Source: Branchipolynoe longqiensis
Lineage: Eukaryota; Annelida; Polychaeta; Phyllodocida; Polynoidae
DNA: 64,000 nt
Assembly (NCBI GenBank): GCA_030323885.1
Contig: CM059193.1
Span: 77,527,447-77,591,446, forward strand
Direction: 5' to 3'
Positions 44,044-54,778 of this stretch are shown piece after piece. The notes below the pieces were generated by a model that saw only the letters and a program-made list of their open reading frames with translations, was not told where the DNA came from and did no database searches. The position numbers were made by a program, and so were the translations under genes. Within the stretch, counting starts at the first letter, position 1. Every line of letters begins with the position of its first letter.

Positions 44044-45330
44044 CTATAGCATGTTTTCCTGCCATGCGACGGAACCAACTGGGGAGTTAATCCAGTCCTT
44101 TAGTCGGTTCCGCTGGTCTTTTACTGCTCGGGATCCAGTGTTCCTACCCAATACAGGATGTTCTAGTTCTGGGAGGGTAATGTCATCTCTCCATGCTCCC
44201 CGAACAATGTTGTGGTCTCCACCTTCTTCCCGGTCCAGCTGACGATTCTGTAGTAATGGATACCGCATCCTCATCATATTATGTAGCACGAGGCAGGCTC
44301 TCACGATGAGTTTCACTGTCGAGGGGTGGTGCTGCATGGTGGAAAGAAGCACGCGGAACCTATTCGCCAGGATCCCAAACGCATTTTCCACTACTCTTCT
44401 CGCCCGAGATATCCTGTAGTTGTAAATCCTCTCTTCATGGGTCAGACCCCTCCGACTATAAGGTTTCATCAGGGTGTGCCCCAGGGCGAATGCATCGTCT
44501 GCGATGATGAAGTACGGTACATCTTCTTCCCCTTCCACTATAGGTTCGCTCGCAGGCAGACCAATAGAACCATCTTCAAAGCCAGCTTTCAGTTCGGAGT
44601 CATTGTACACTTGCGCATCGGATGCGGACCCCAATCCACCAACATCGGCCCATATGAATTTATAGTCAGCATCCACCAAAGCGAGTAGCACTATTGAATA
44701 AAACCCCTTATAGTTATAGTAGAGTGAACCGGATTTGGGGGGACATCGGCAGGCTACGTGTTTGCCATCTAGCGCCCCGCATGTATGGGGAAAGTTCCAC
44801 CTGGACATGAAGAGGTCCAAGATGGCACTCCATGCACGTGGAGTCGTGGGGCAGGTCATAGTCTTGTCTAAGTATTCATCAATAATGGCTTGACACACCT
44901 CTCGAACAATGAGTGATTGGGTGTTGTGGGGCACCCTCCACCCAAACTTCATAGACGAATAAGTGTTTCCGGATGCTAGGTGACGCAATGTCAGTGCTAA
45001 CTTCAGCCCAGGTTCGAGGGGTTGTCGGTACGTCGTGTACTTTTTGGTGATGCGTGGTCCGACTCTCACCAGCATCTCGTCAAACATTTGTGGCGGCATC
45101 CTCATGAAATTTATGAACGCAGCTGTGTCTTCATTGCGTAGTTCGACGAGAAGCTGGTCGTACATTCCGAACTCTTGGCGCCTCCGGATCCAGCCTCTCA
45201 TCCACTTTCGCGTCTTTCTACCTACAGTCCTTCTTCTCAGTTGATATAGTAGTAAGGCGATAACGTCATGATGATGCTGCAAAATCGCTAGTTGGTAGGC
45301 ATCTATGGGGTTGGCAGGCACTTCCATCAC
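44044..45330 (-). CDS. Harbinger DDE nuclease (transposase)
   Basis: An intact 428-residue frame. The N-terminal 180 residues are helical with a helix-turn-helix-like part (LALTLRHLASGNTYSSMKFG). The DDE_Tnp_4 catalytic core follows, with Asp188 in GALDGKH, Asp278/279 in IADDAF and Glu315 in VVENAFGILANRF. It cuts and joins the element ends in the nucleus. The start may be either of the first two Met codons. No stop or frameshift is visible, so the enzyme could still be made although the element's right end is damaged. Confidence 0.9.
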   Translation of the reverse strand: MMEVPANPIDAYQLAILQHHHDVIALLLYQLRRRTVGRKTRKWMRGWIRRRQEFGMYDQLLVELRNEDTAAFINFMRMPPQMFDEMLVRVGPRITKKYTTYRQPLEPGLKLALTLRHLASGNTYSSMKFGWRVPHNTQSLIVREVCQAIIDEYLDKTMTCPTTPRAWSAILDLFMSRWNFPHTCGALDGKHVACRCPPKSGSLYYNYKGFYSIVLLALVDADYKFIWADVGGLGSASDAQVYNDSELKAGFEDGSIGLPASEPIVEGEEDVPYFIIADDAFALGHTLMKPYSRRGLTHEERIYNYRISRARRVVENAFGILANRFRVLLSTMQHHPSTVKLIVRACLVLHNMMRMRYPLLQNRQLDREEGGDHNIVRGAWRDDITLPELEHPVLGRNTGSRAVKDQRNRLKDWINSPVGSVAWQENML

Positions 45331-45566
45331 GTCACAATGCCACAGCTGGTGGCCTTTCTCCTGTAAATGTGTACCATTATATACTCACCATGTGTGACGT
45401 CACCACCCATCCGCTACGCGTCCGCTACACGCTGACAACACGCTAGCAACACGCTAGAACAACGCCAGCAACACGCTGGGGAACGTTATCGGCGCGCCGT
45501 ACACGTCTCCCCAACGTCCAAACTATCACGAAACGCTAGTCAAACGCGCACAGCCCGCCCGAGAAT

Positions 45567-45716
45567 GGCCTGGTCTCCCAGTAGGGTAGCACTATAAAGT
45601 CACCATGAGTGTGCACTGTCACAAGTCAGTACCCGTCGTCCTGATATGACCTTAGATGTTGCTAGGACATAAAACACTAATTAAAGATATAAAACAACAA
45701 CAAACAAACCAACCAA
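45567..45716 (+). repeat. SINE (common family), 3' half
   Basis: It starts inside the body at 'ggcctggtctcccagtaggg' directly at the Harbinger right edge and runs to a duplicated tail ('aaaacactaattaaagatat' then 'aaaacaacaacaaacaaacc'). Confidence 0.85.
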
Positions 45717-46202
45717 ATATCTGGTGCATGTTGACAAGATAAGAGTTTGGTCTGACCCTTTTCAATGACCTGTTTATGCCATCATAGTAATCTGAACCGA
45801 CGTTTTGGGCAAGGAGCCAGACTGACAGGGAGGCGTGAAGAGGGGGATTGTATCAGGGAACCATATATAACTAAAAAATAGGAAATGCGTCAGGGAACCA
45901 TAGCTGAAAAAAACAGATGCATCACACCAGTATGACATCGTGTACCACGCCGTTTGCAGCACCATCTGGTTTCAAATTAGGTTACGACATGCATCATGAT
46001 ATCATAGATTGGTTAGAATTCTAGGGATAGGTTTTGCACAGTATTCTCTGATTTATTCTGTGTTTTTGTGTGTTTATTTTTGGTTCCTGCTTAAATCTAG
46101 AATTCCTAAATGTCCTGTATTTCTTCATGACTGATGTATGGTATCAATATCAATATATATGCTTTTTATTTTGTGTCATTTATGATTCTCGAATTTTCAG
46201 AT
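45717..46202. other. Unannotated stretch
   Basis: No gene or classified repeat was recognised. Confidence 0.4.
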
Positions 46203-46207
46203 TGATG

Positions 46208-46238
<31 letters not shown>

Positions 46239-47045
46239 GCTGTCGGTCGTGATGCGACAAAGACTGCCTTCATTACTTGACTGCCGCTCTCCATTTAGCT
46301 CTCTGCTGTGAGAGTTGCGTCCATGAGTTGGTCTTAATGTCTCTCAGCTTCAGGTTTCTCTTGATGGTATCCTTGAACCGAAGACGAGGGCGCCCTCTCT
46401 TTCTGTAGCCAGAAGACAGTTGAGAATAGAGGATCTGCTTTGGTAGCCTGTCTGATGACATCCTCATGAGGTGTCCAGTCCACCGGAGATTCTTTTTGAT
46501 CAGAAGATCTTACATAGAGGGCAGCCCTGTTCGTTCGAGTATTTCCTTATTTGTCACTTTGTCCTTTCAGGTTAACCTCATGATTGAATGCAGATGTCGC
46601 ATCATGAAGGCATGCAGCTTTTTCACCTGTCGTCTGTACACTGTCCAGGCCTCGGCTCCGTATAGTAGGGTGGATCGCAGGATTGCACGGTAGATCTTAC
46701 CTTTGACCCGAATGGACACATGGTGGTTGTTCCAGAGTCTCTGGCATAGTCAGCTGAAAGATGCACTAGCCTTGGCCATCCTCCTCTGTATTTCAGCATC
46801 AAGGCGACCATCACTTGATATAGTGCTTCCGAGATAGGTGAATTCCGGAACAGAGTTCAGCTTGTTTCCATCAACCATGATCTCCTCCTCTCGGGTTCTT
46901 GTAGTGTTGGGTTGGTACAGCACCTCCGTCTTCTTGATGTTAATCTTCAGGCCAAACTTCTTTGATGCATCGGAGAAAGCGTCCACTATTTTCTGGATCT
47001 CTTCAGGAGAGTGGGCAACCAGTGCACTGTCATCTGCGATTTATG
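46203..47045 (-). pseudogene. LINE B, 3'-end copy
   Basis: On the minus strand it starts inside RT, just after the 'FADDS' codons, and includes KKTEVLYQPN, SVPEFTYLGSTISSDGRLD, LPKQILYSQLSSGYRKRGR and the 3' end with a (GAT)n tail, seen here as (CAT)n at 46207-46238. Stops and frameshifts occur near 46510 and 46750. 5'-truncated at 47045. Confidence 0.9.
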
Positions 47046-47165
47046 TAGCGCCTGACTTAATACATGATTTCCGCGACTAGTATGACATCTGGTAATAGGC
47101 AACAACACTTGTGATGTGGGTCGAAAGTGTGTCACTGTGTTGTTTTACACTGATGATCAAGCTTT

Positions 47166-47193
47166 TCAATCAATCAATCAATCAATCAATCAA
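47166..47193. repeat. (CAAT)n microsatellite
   Basis: Seven 'caat' units. Preceded by about 120 bp that may be a LINE 3' end, not classified. Confidence 0.9.
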
Positions 47194-47334
47194 TAGGATA
47201 CAGTTATAATGATCAAAAATGATTAAAAAATGGTAAGTATGTTTTCTCTATAAATCCACATTTGTGCCGAAAAGACGGTCAGTTGCTCAATATGAAGCCA
47301 GTGTTAACAGAGCATCAATTGCTCAGGGGGCCAG

Positions 47335-47475
47335 GAGCTGAACCTGGAAAGTGGTTCTAAAGTTTTTTTCTCAGTGTTTTCATGTTATATAGGTATTGTA
47401 CTCTGTGAAACTGTGTGATGGCATTCTCCCATCATTGAGGATTTTCTTATGACATGCTTTATACAATTGCGGCTA
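47335..47475 (+). repeat. Left long inverted repeat
   Basis: From 'ctgaacctggaaagtggttc' to 'acaattgcggctatcagg'. Its partner is at 50330-50450. Confidence 0.85.
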
Positions 47476-47949
47476 TCAGGATGCAAAACACTAGTTTTAG
47501 GGGGTGGGGAAAATAGAAATACCCTTATATCTTCACAAGCATTCAAGCTAGGGTCTTGAAGTTTTGCACATGGGTGTATCTTGACCATACCTATTGGTGG
47601 GTCAAAGTCAAAGTCATAGGTCAAAGTCATAGGTCAAGGTCAAAGTTAAAATATCTGGGTCAAATGTGTACAATTCAGCATTGATATATTTCTCATTATA
47701 CTGAACCTGTATCCATTGTTATAATGTCTAATGGCTTGCCATAGGGTCTCATGAGCTCAATACTGACTAAGGAAATGCTAGAATACATAATATTTATTTA
47801 GTTCTTTATGATTTCATGTTCAAAGATTACATCAAATCTGGCTACGTAAATGATCTTCATATGGTGTACCTATTCATAGGTTACTAAACCACCAAAATTG
47901 TACATATTCTGTATTTGGTTTTAAAATCTTTCTTATATCATAAACATCA

Positions 47950-48300
47950 TCAATCATCAGTGTTATTGTAATCATCACCATATTCCCCTTCTTCGCTTGT
48001 TTCATCATCACTATCAGGTGATATAGTATTTATCCTGTTGTGACATACTGACGCTGTGTCCTGTTGCTGACAGGCACAGAAGACTGAGCAAGTCATTCCT
48101 GCTTTGTTGCATCCACATTGAATACTTTCACATGATGTGTCACTGGAGCAGCCACAACTGATGATCTTTTGGACGTACTCAGGGACCAGTTGACTTCCTG
48201 CAGGAACTGTAGTTGGGCAGAGCATATCCCCATCTTTGCTCCATCCATACTCTAACGGGTCTAACTTCTGCCCCCCCCCCCCTTTCCTGGAAAGCAGCAT
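47950..48300 (-). pseudogene. HEEAD/CXC family gene, C-terminal piece
   Basis: It encodes LDPLEYGWSKDGDMLCPT and then a cysteine-rich module, CGCSSDTSCESIQCGCNKAG with MTCSVFCACQ. This is a tesmin/TSO1-like CXC pattern that may bind DNA or metal. It ends in an acidic tail (SDDETSEEGEYGDD). The frame is entered through a poly(G) run at about 48274-48284 (seen as C on the plus strand), where the upstream frame is lost. Confidence 0.7.
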
Positions 48301-48478
48301 CAGTTGGTGGCAGTGAACAGAGTTTTGGAATTGTGCTGCTCCCCTTGCCTATTCTGGTCTTCCATACCTTTGCTCTAGCCTCACAGAGAGTATGGCAGCT
48401 TTTCTGACCATAAGTAGCAACAGCGAATTGAGTTGCTTGCTTCACTACTTCAGGCCAGGGGGGCCTCAATTTCTCCAA
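48290..48478 (-). pseudogene. HEEAD/CXC family gene, middle piece
   Basis: It reads WPEVVKQATQFAVATYGQKS then SSTIPKLCSLPPTDAAFQ, the helical region between the nuclease-like core and the CXC module. It is separated from the piece above by a shift in a six-base C run near 48459-48464. Confidence 0.65.
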
Positions 48479-49627
48479 GCAGACTCAGTGAGTGTTGTTT
48501 TATAGTGTTCAACATCTTCTTCCCAATGCCAAAGCATCCTGCTACAGTATCACATCCAGATAAGAGTGTCCTGCAAGCAGGTTTGGAATGAGGTCTGCAT
48601 ATTGGACAGTGGTTGCTTTGATGTCTATGACACATCTTCCATCTATAGGAGATTGCATTATAATTGGGATGTCAAGATCCTGCTCGAGATAGTGGTGCAA
48701 CAGGAGGGCCCACCCATCTGTATCATCAGCCACCACAGCTACACCGGATGCCCCCTCTGAAGCTGCCATAAATGCCTGCTGCACTATAATATTGTCAGCT
48801 TCCTCATGACTGGTGTACAGATCTTGTCTTTCTATGACAATGCCCTTGCTAATCTCGATAGTTTCCTCCTGTCCTGTTATCAAAAGTGTATGCTCCGGTG
48901 TTTGGTTCTGAACAAAGTCTTCATCACTTTGCAAGTCCTCGCATATCAGTTTGATGAGCTGCTTCTTATTGCCTGTAACAGTCAACACTGCTTTCTGGGC
49001 GGGGTTTGGTGTTGAGGGTGTCAACTGATAGACCCTGCCAGTACCCCTGGCTAATCGTGTTGAATCTTTGGTGCTGAATTCGTTGTATCTATCAATGACT
49101 AGATAAACATCACATTTGGAGAGCTTCTCTGCTATTTTGTGCTTGAAGGCATCAATGTAAGTCTGCACATTTCCAACAGCAGGCCAACCAGGTATCCAGA
49201 GAAGGGCACACCCATCAATGACAGTGACTTCAATTTCTTCATGGGCTACTCTTGATGACACCTCAATGTTCATATCTCTTTTCAAGATGGATTTAGATGT
49301 GGATATCCGCATATCACTAGAGTCTGCAAAGAGAGCCTTTGGCAGTGGAGCCAATTCAGGGGACATCAGATGGTCAATGTCTATATCCCTATTACTGTCC
49401 TGCAGACATATGACACAACTGTAGATTAGGTTTGTATCAAAAACCTTCTGTCTGCCGATATTTACAGACTTCTTTGTGTCTGCCATTGAAGTTATTCTTC
49501 TTTCAGTCTTGTGATGAAAGCCTCGAGGCAAAGCCTCTGTAAATTCCCCGGATTGTTTGCTCCCGATTTCAATTGCTTTGTGAATATTAACTGTTGAAGA
49601 TGAGTGACAATGTTCACAAAGTAACAA
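48450..49627 (-). pseudogene. HEEAD/CXC family gene, PIN-like core
   Basis: The main frame (to 48542) has DVYLVIDRYNEFSTKDSTR and GTGRVYQLTP, which resembles the PIN/FEN-like core of a large uncharacterised invertebrate family. It continues with YTSHEEADNIIVQQAF (the HEEAD motif) and VVADDTDGWALLLHHY, then NLLAGHS. After a one-base loss near 48556 the family motif continues in another frame as SGCDTVAGCFGIGKKML. The acids in VIDRY, HEEAD and DDTDG could be metal ligands; nuclease activity is an inference. Confidence 0.7.
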
Positions 49628-50290
49628 TGTTCACAATTGATCCCTCTGGGTGCTGCTCGTGGTCAAGTGGTGGTATGCACTGGGTCATCTTCACTCTTAT
49701 GTCCTGTCTATCCTTTGCATCAGATTTTATCCTGGATTTGCTTTCTTCTTTGTACACGCTTGCCTGCCTGGATACACTCTCATCACCTCGCATTTCAGCT
49801 ACATCGGCAGCTATCTGACCGCAGACATGTAGGCTCAATGCCCAAGATTTCAAAGCTTCGGGGTTACGTGTGATGCCTATCATTCCATGCTTTCCCTTGC
49901 CATATCTCATGAATGTGGTCTCGATAAACATGTCAGACCAGATAAGACTTCTGACAGTCCTGAACCAGCCATCAGGGTTCCACAGCAGCCAACAAAACTC
50001 ATGAAGAGATGCATACCACCAAAGCCTTGGATAAAACTCTGGAAATTTATCTGGATACACCCAAAGGACATCTATCATGATTTTGTACAGTTGCAAATCT
50101 GCTGTCATAACTGTAAATTTCTGGCCTGCCTCCAGTGACAGTGTCTGGGCCTGTGTCATAGCTGTCATAATAGTGTCATGGTGCGCCGGTGGCATATCTA
50201 TGAGTGGCATATATGTTACACATGTTTTGGGCTTCACACACTGTCCATTTCCACGAATCCTTTCAGCGTTGTATCCATTGTATTCTGGAC
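49614..50290 (-). pseudogene. HEEAD/CXC family gene, N-terminal piece
   Basis: It encodes CVTYMPLIDMPPAHHDTIMT, TADLQLYKIMIDVLWVYPDK, then WDMF-like SLIWSDMFIETTFMRYGKG and TRNPEALKSWALSLHVCGQ, the region that precedes the PIN-like core in this family. It is open to its break, where a 17-bp tandem duplication at 49603-49636 throws it out of frame with the next piece. The true start lies upstream and may be absent from the element. Confidence 0.65.
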
Positions 50291-50329
50291 AGAATCAGTA
50301 TTTTGGGTCCCAATAGCCGCAATTGTATA

Positions 50330-50450
50330 AAACTTGTTTTATGAAAATACTCAATGATGGGAGAATGCCATCGCGCAGTTTCATAGAGTACAATACCTAT
50401 ACAACATGAAAACACTGAGAAAAAAACTTTAGAGCCACTTTCCAGGTCAG
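50330..50450 (-). repeat. Right long inverted repeat
   Basis: From 'tagccgcaattgtataaaac' to 'ctttccaggtcaggcc', the inverse of 47335-47475 with a few mismatches and small gaps. Confidence 0.85.
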
Positions 50451-50490
50451 GCCAAAATATGCATTTGACCCCCTGACTAAAATGCTGTGA

Positions 50491-50605
50491 CCCAGAAGTC
50501 CAGTCTGGATTATGCTCTGCGCATGCGTCGCCGAAATCGTGTATTGTTCACTGAAGGTAGAACTAGCATATGGGTACTTTGAATTGTTTTTTTTTCATCT
50601 ATGAG
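50491..50605. other. Short unannotated gap
   Basis: Nothing was recognised here. Confidence 0.4.
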
Positions 50606-50800
50606 AGAATTTTGGTAGTGCAATGATTAGCAGACTGGTCCCGGAATGGCAAGGGATGTGGGTTCAAATACTACTCCAGCCACAATATTTCCCATTTTCA
50701 TCACCCCCCCCCCCCCACATTGGTTGCCATTACCTGCATTCTATACAAGCTATGTGCCGTATGGTTGTTGAACCTACGTCGTCCCGTGTATGTAAGTGTA
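50606..50800 (+). repeat. tRNA-like SINE, second family
   Basis: A-box-like 'tagtgcaatgattagcagac' and B-box-like 'gtgggttcaaatac', followed by a C run. The arrangement resembles the head at 556-735 on the other strand and differs from the common SINE body. Confidence 0.55.
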
Positions 50801-51028
50801 CTGCCTGTATTATGTAATTGTAAGCATTACGTGACTTATGGATGCAAACCATTGAAAATAAGCCGTTTACAATTCCAGTGGGACGAGTGTAGAAGTCTGC
50901 ACTGACTTCTCAGGCAAGGAGCTACATAGGCAGGCAGACGTGGATAGGGTGATTGCATCAGGGAGCCTAAGTAGTGTAATGGTTAGTATGAAAGACTAGA
51001 GTGCTAGGCCCAATTTGGAGCAATTGAT

Positions 51029-51795
51029 CCAATAGACTACATCACGGTTTCAGTGGCGCGGTGCATTGTGGGATGCGTCAGAACAAAACATATCCACGAG
51101 AAGCACATGGCTAATGCTAATACACTGGGTGCAGCTATGAAATGTGCTAGTTTCAGCTCATCTCAGCTCTTGTTTGAAACATAGAATACCAACTAAAAAA
51201 ATATATATAATAAATTAAGATATTCATTTTGTTTCCAGCATTGCATTTACATCAATATAATCAGCACATCTTATGCCATGTGCATTTAGATTTAGACAAA
51301 TCTAGGCACTCATAGTAGTGTTAGAGCCATAGCCAGAGTCAGTTTTATTTATTTTATTCATGTTTTCATTTATATCCTATGGTTAATGACATATGTAGAA
51401 ATAGAAAATGAGTAGGGTTAATCAGATATTGTTTATATATTTCTTTGAAACAAGTTGTTGTTGACACATTTGACATTTTAATATTTAGAAGAAGAATAAC
51501 TTCTGGCTAATCAATGGTGATGTAAACATCAGCCTGTAAAGTGACTGAAATTGTATGTTTCTTAGCTCAAAATGTTTAACTATGGCTAGTTTTGTCTTAG
51601 CTATATTCATCTGATCATTATATTGCATGTGTGCATACATGTTTATGCCAAATTGTTATGTATTTCTATTTATTTTGAATAAAATGCCAGTTTTGCCCTA
51701 CGCGTATCAGTAAACTCAATGGCAGTACGTCTTTGCTTTGCTCCCAACACCGTTTTCAGCGCATGCGCAGTCAGAACTGTGATGTAGTCTATTGG
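51029..51795. mobile_element. Possible MITE with CCAATAGACTACATCAC ends
   Basis: The left end 'ccaatagactacatcacggt' is inverted at the right end ('actgtgatgtagtctattgg'). The inside is AT-rich and non-coding. 'gcgcatgcgcagtcag' lies near the right end. No clear target duplication is seen. Confidence 0.6.
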
Positions 51796-52112
51796 CTTAA
51801 CGCTGCCTTTGGTTAGAAGTACAGTAGCATACATGTACCTATAAATATAATATTATGGTCACCATGTGCTCTGTTCTTAATGAAAGGAGAACGCCACAGT
51901 TTTCTTATATGTATGCTTCTTCTTGCATACATATAGTCATTCCTTAAAATGTACATGACATTCTGGGTTAACTCCTTGGTGAGTGTGCCCCACCATCCCA
52001 TCCAACTTGATTCAGCAGCCCCCCACCTACCTTCCACTTTCCGAGTAACAGTAATGTATGAGAAGAATTCTCATCAACACCGGTTTCCTTCTAAGAAGTG
52101 GAACCCTGGCTA
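51796..52112. other. Unannotated stretch
   Basis: No gene or classified repeat was recognised. Confidence 0.4.
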
Positions 52113-52530
52113 TTCTTTTTTTTTTTAATTGTTTTTTATTGAGGCGGTATTTATACTCTCCATAGCATATAAGCCCAGGTACCCAGGCTTGTTTTCAATG
52201 CTGGCCAGTTGTAGTGTTGGTGTTATCTTACCACACAGAAGCTGCTGATAAGTTATTTGATTGCCTGCATTTCAGTAGCAGATAGATAATTGGTTGGTAT
52301 GGTTAGTAGCCTATGTTAGTTTTTTTGGATTTTCTTGGCATATATGTATTTTATTTTGTTCTACTCTTATTACTAGACTAGCCTACTCCTATTTACATAT
52401 CATAGGCTTGTACGTAGCTGTGTGGTGTGTTATCTGGCTATTCTTGGCATGGTTACCTTCCATTGGGCATCCCGCTGGTGGGCCATGACATATCACATGC
52501 CCCTTTGCAGTGCAGCTTAGTGGAGGTTTC

Positions 52531-53325
52531 CTAGCCTAATTTGCACAGATATTTTTTGTAAGTTTTTAGGTCAGGAATTTGTCGTTCCTTTACCGTTTGG
52601 GCATTCCACACCTTGGCAGCCATTTCCAGCGTGCTTCTCTCATGAGCTTTTATTTGGCTTCTGGTCTGCTTCAGTAGTGGCGCATTATTTGCTCTTGTAG
52701 CCCTTTGCGGTTTTGTTCTGAGTTTATTGTTTTGACTGTAGCTATATGCTAGTGTTTTCAAATGAATTATTCTCCTATTTTCTAGTAATTTCACTTTGGT
52801 TCTTTTGTGTATGTCATAGGTGGGGTGCAGCTTGTCTACTCTTAGACAGATTTTTAGGGCTCTGTTCTGCAGTATTTGCAGTTTTTTTAGTAGTTCTTTT
52901 CTCGCACCCATGTAGTTTACATCTCCATAGTCAAAATAGGGGAGCACCATGCCCTTGAACATTTTCATTTACATTTCTTGAGTCATGTAGTCTCTTAGCT
53001 TTGCAAATAGCCAAAGTTTGTGGTTTACTTTCTGGATAATTTTATTTATACATAGGTTGTAGTTTAGTTGGCTGTCTAACTCAAGGCCTAGGTATTTGTA
53101 ATGGTCTACATTTTCTAATGTTTGATTTCCTAACATACAGTGTAGTTTTCTTTCTGGCATTTGTTTATGCGAGAAGAGTACTGTTTTTGATTTGCTTGTG
53201 TTGATGGTTATTTTGTTGGACTCACACCACTCGTCTAAAGTTTTAGTAGGAGTTTATTTAGTTGAGTTATTACCTCCTCTTCTGTGGTGCCATTTGCGTA
53301 TATGACTGTGTCATCTGCATATAGT
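52531..53325 (-). pseudogene. LINE A RT end and C-terminal tail
   Basis: After the stop at 53325 the minus strand shows the RT active site LYADDTVIYANGTTEEE. In another frame it continues with DHYKYLGLELDSQLNYN, AKLRDYMTQEM, then VLPYFDYGDVNYMGARKE, the post-RT tail, and finally AAKVWNAQTVKERQIPDL. A TAA directly before the active-site segment and at least two frameshifts split this part. Confidence 0.85.
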
Positions 53326-54617
53326 TAGAGGCACTCAGTTTGCAACCATTTTTCTAGATCGTTTATATAGATTATAAAGAGTAGTGGCCCTAAAACTGAC
53401 CCTTGGGGAACACCACACGTGACAGGTTGGTTGTCTGATAGTGTACTGTTTATTTTTGTTTTCTGTTGCCTGTTGCTGAGGTAGCATTTTATCCAATCCA
53501 TAGTGTTAGATTTTATGCCCATGGTTTTTAGTTTTTCCAATAGTATTTTATGGTCTACTGTGTCAAATGCTTTGCTGAAATCAATGAAGGCTGCTCCAAC
53601 TAATTGTTTTTGGTTCATTGATGCCAGTATGTAATTTGTTAGGTTTGCTATTGTTTTTGATGTGGAGTGCAGTTTCCTGAAGCCCCCTTGTCTTTCGTTT
53701 AGTATATCGTTTTTGTCCAGGTGTTCATTTATGTGTCTATGTAACACTTTTTCAATGAACTTGCCTGGGGTTTGAAGAATTGATATTGGCCTGTAGTTTC
53801 CCATGTTTTGTTTGTCTCCACTTTTGTGAATAGGGGTGATGGTTGCCATTTTCCAGGCTGAGATAAAACGGCCCTGCTCAAAGGAGATGTTGAATAGGTC
53901 TACTATAGTGGCCGGGATGGCTTGGAGTGCCTCTTTCAGTATTTTGGTTGGTATTTCATCTATTCCACTTGGCTTATTCGTGTCTATGTCATTTATTATT
54001 TTTTTTACTTCTATCATATCTGTTTTGTAGGTGGGGATTTCATTCTGCACAGTTCCTGATCTGTTTTCCCATCTTTTCTTGAATTTTTCTGACAGCTTTT
54101 GCCCTATTGTGGCAAAGTGTGTGTTCAGTTTGTTTGCTGCATCTTTGTCTGTGAGCATTGCCCCTTCATTATCCTGGAAGTTTGTATGCTCTTCTTTGTT
54201 ATTTTTTTGGAATAATAGGTTTACATTTTCCCAGAATTTGTTTGCGTTGCTTCCCCAGTCTTTGTCCTGCTTTATTATGTATTTCTTTTTTGCTGTTCTC
54301 ACAGCTTTGAGAGAGTTGTTTCTGGTGACATGGTAGGCCAGTTTGTCTTCTATTGTTTCTGTGCGCTTTGCTTTATCACTTAGTTTACTTTTGGTTGTGA
54401 TGAGTGTTAGCAAGTCTTTGTCTACCCAAGGGTCTTGGTTTTTTTGTATTTTTATTTTCTTTATGGGGCACATCTCATCAGTTGATTTTCTTATCTCTGT
54501 GATGATGTTGTCCCAATAGATATCAACATCATCTCTGTTTTGTGTGATTTTGTTTATGTTTTGGTGCAGATGATTTTTTAATGTATCTTCTGAGTAGTTT
54601 TTTAGGGACCTGACCAT
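53325..54617 (-). pseudogene. LINE A reverse transcriptase, main part
   Basis: A 430-residue frame with RT motifs in order: MATITPIHKSGDKQNMGNYR, RPISILQTPGKFIEKVLHRH, QGGFRKLHSTSKTIAN, AAFIDFSKAFDTVDHKILLE and CGVPQGSVLGPLLFIIYIND. It is cut by a stop just before the YADD active site. The N-terminal third is the linker after the endonuclease (DPWVDKDLLTLITTKSKL). It resembles CR1/L2-group LINEs. Confidence 0.9.
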
Positions 54618-54778
54618 TTTGTATTCATAGTGATTTGTGCTTTTGAGCTTTTTCCTGGTTACATATACTAGTTTGTGGTTGCTTATACCCCAGCTTCTAG
54701 TGCCCCATTTTGTGGCATGGTTTGAGTTGGTTTAGTATTAGGTCTATTGTTGAGCTATTGTTGCTTAGCCTTGTGCTT

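Larger units (their letters stand above)
40259..45566. mobile_element. Autonomous-type Harbinger DNA transposon
   Basis: Two convergent genes, a Myb/MADF-like DNA-binding protein (plus strand) and a DDE nuclease (minus strand), lie between subterminal regions that are inverted repeats of each other (for example 'tggacgttgg' near 40359 and its inverse near 45513, and many 'agcgtgttgc'-type blocks). The left end is 'tgggcctgtcacactacgac'. The right end lacks the outermost segment, so this copy has probably lost a terminal repeat. Confidence 0.85.
47300..50490. mobile_element. Inverted-repeat element carrying a HEEAD/CXC gene
   Basis: About 140 bp at 47335-47475 match the reverse complement of about 50330-50450 at high identity, for example 'gatggcattctcccatcatt' and 'tatacaattgcggctat'. 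Weaker similarity continues outward ('agcatcaattgctcaggggg' against 'agcattttagtcaggggg'). Between the repeats is a single broken gene on the minus strand. The layout is that of a DNA transposon, but no DDE transposase is visible. Confidence 0.7.
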
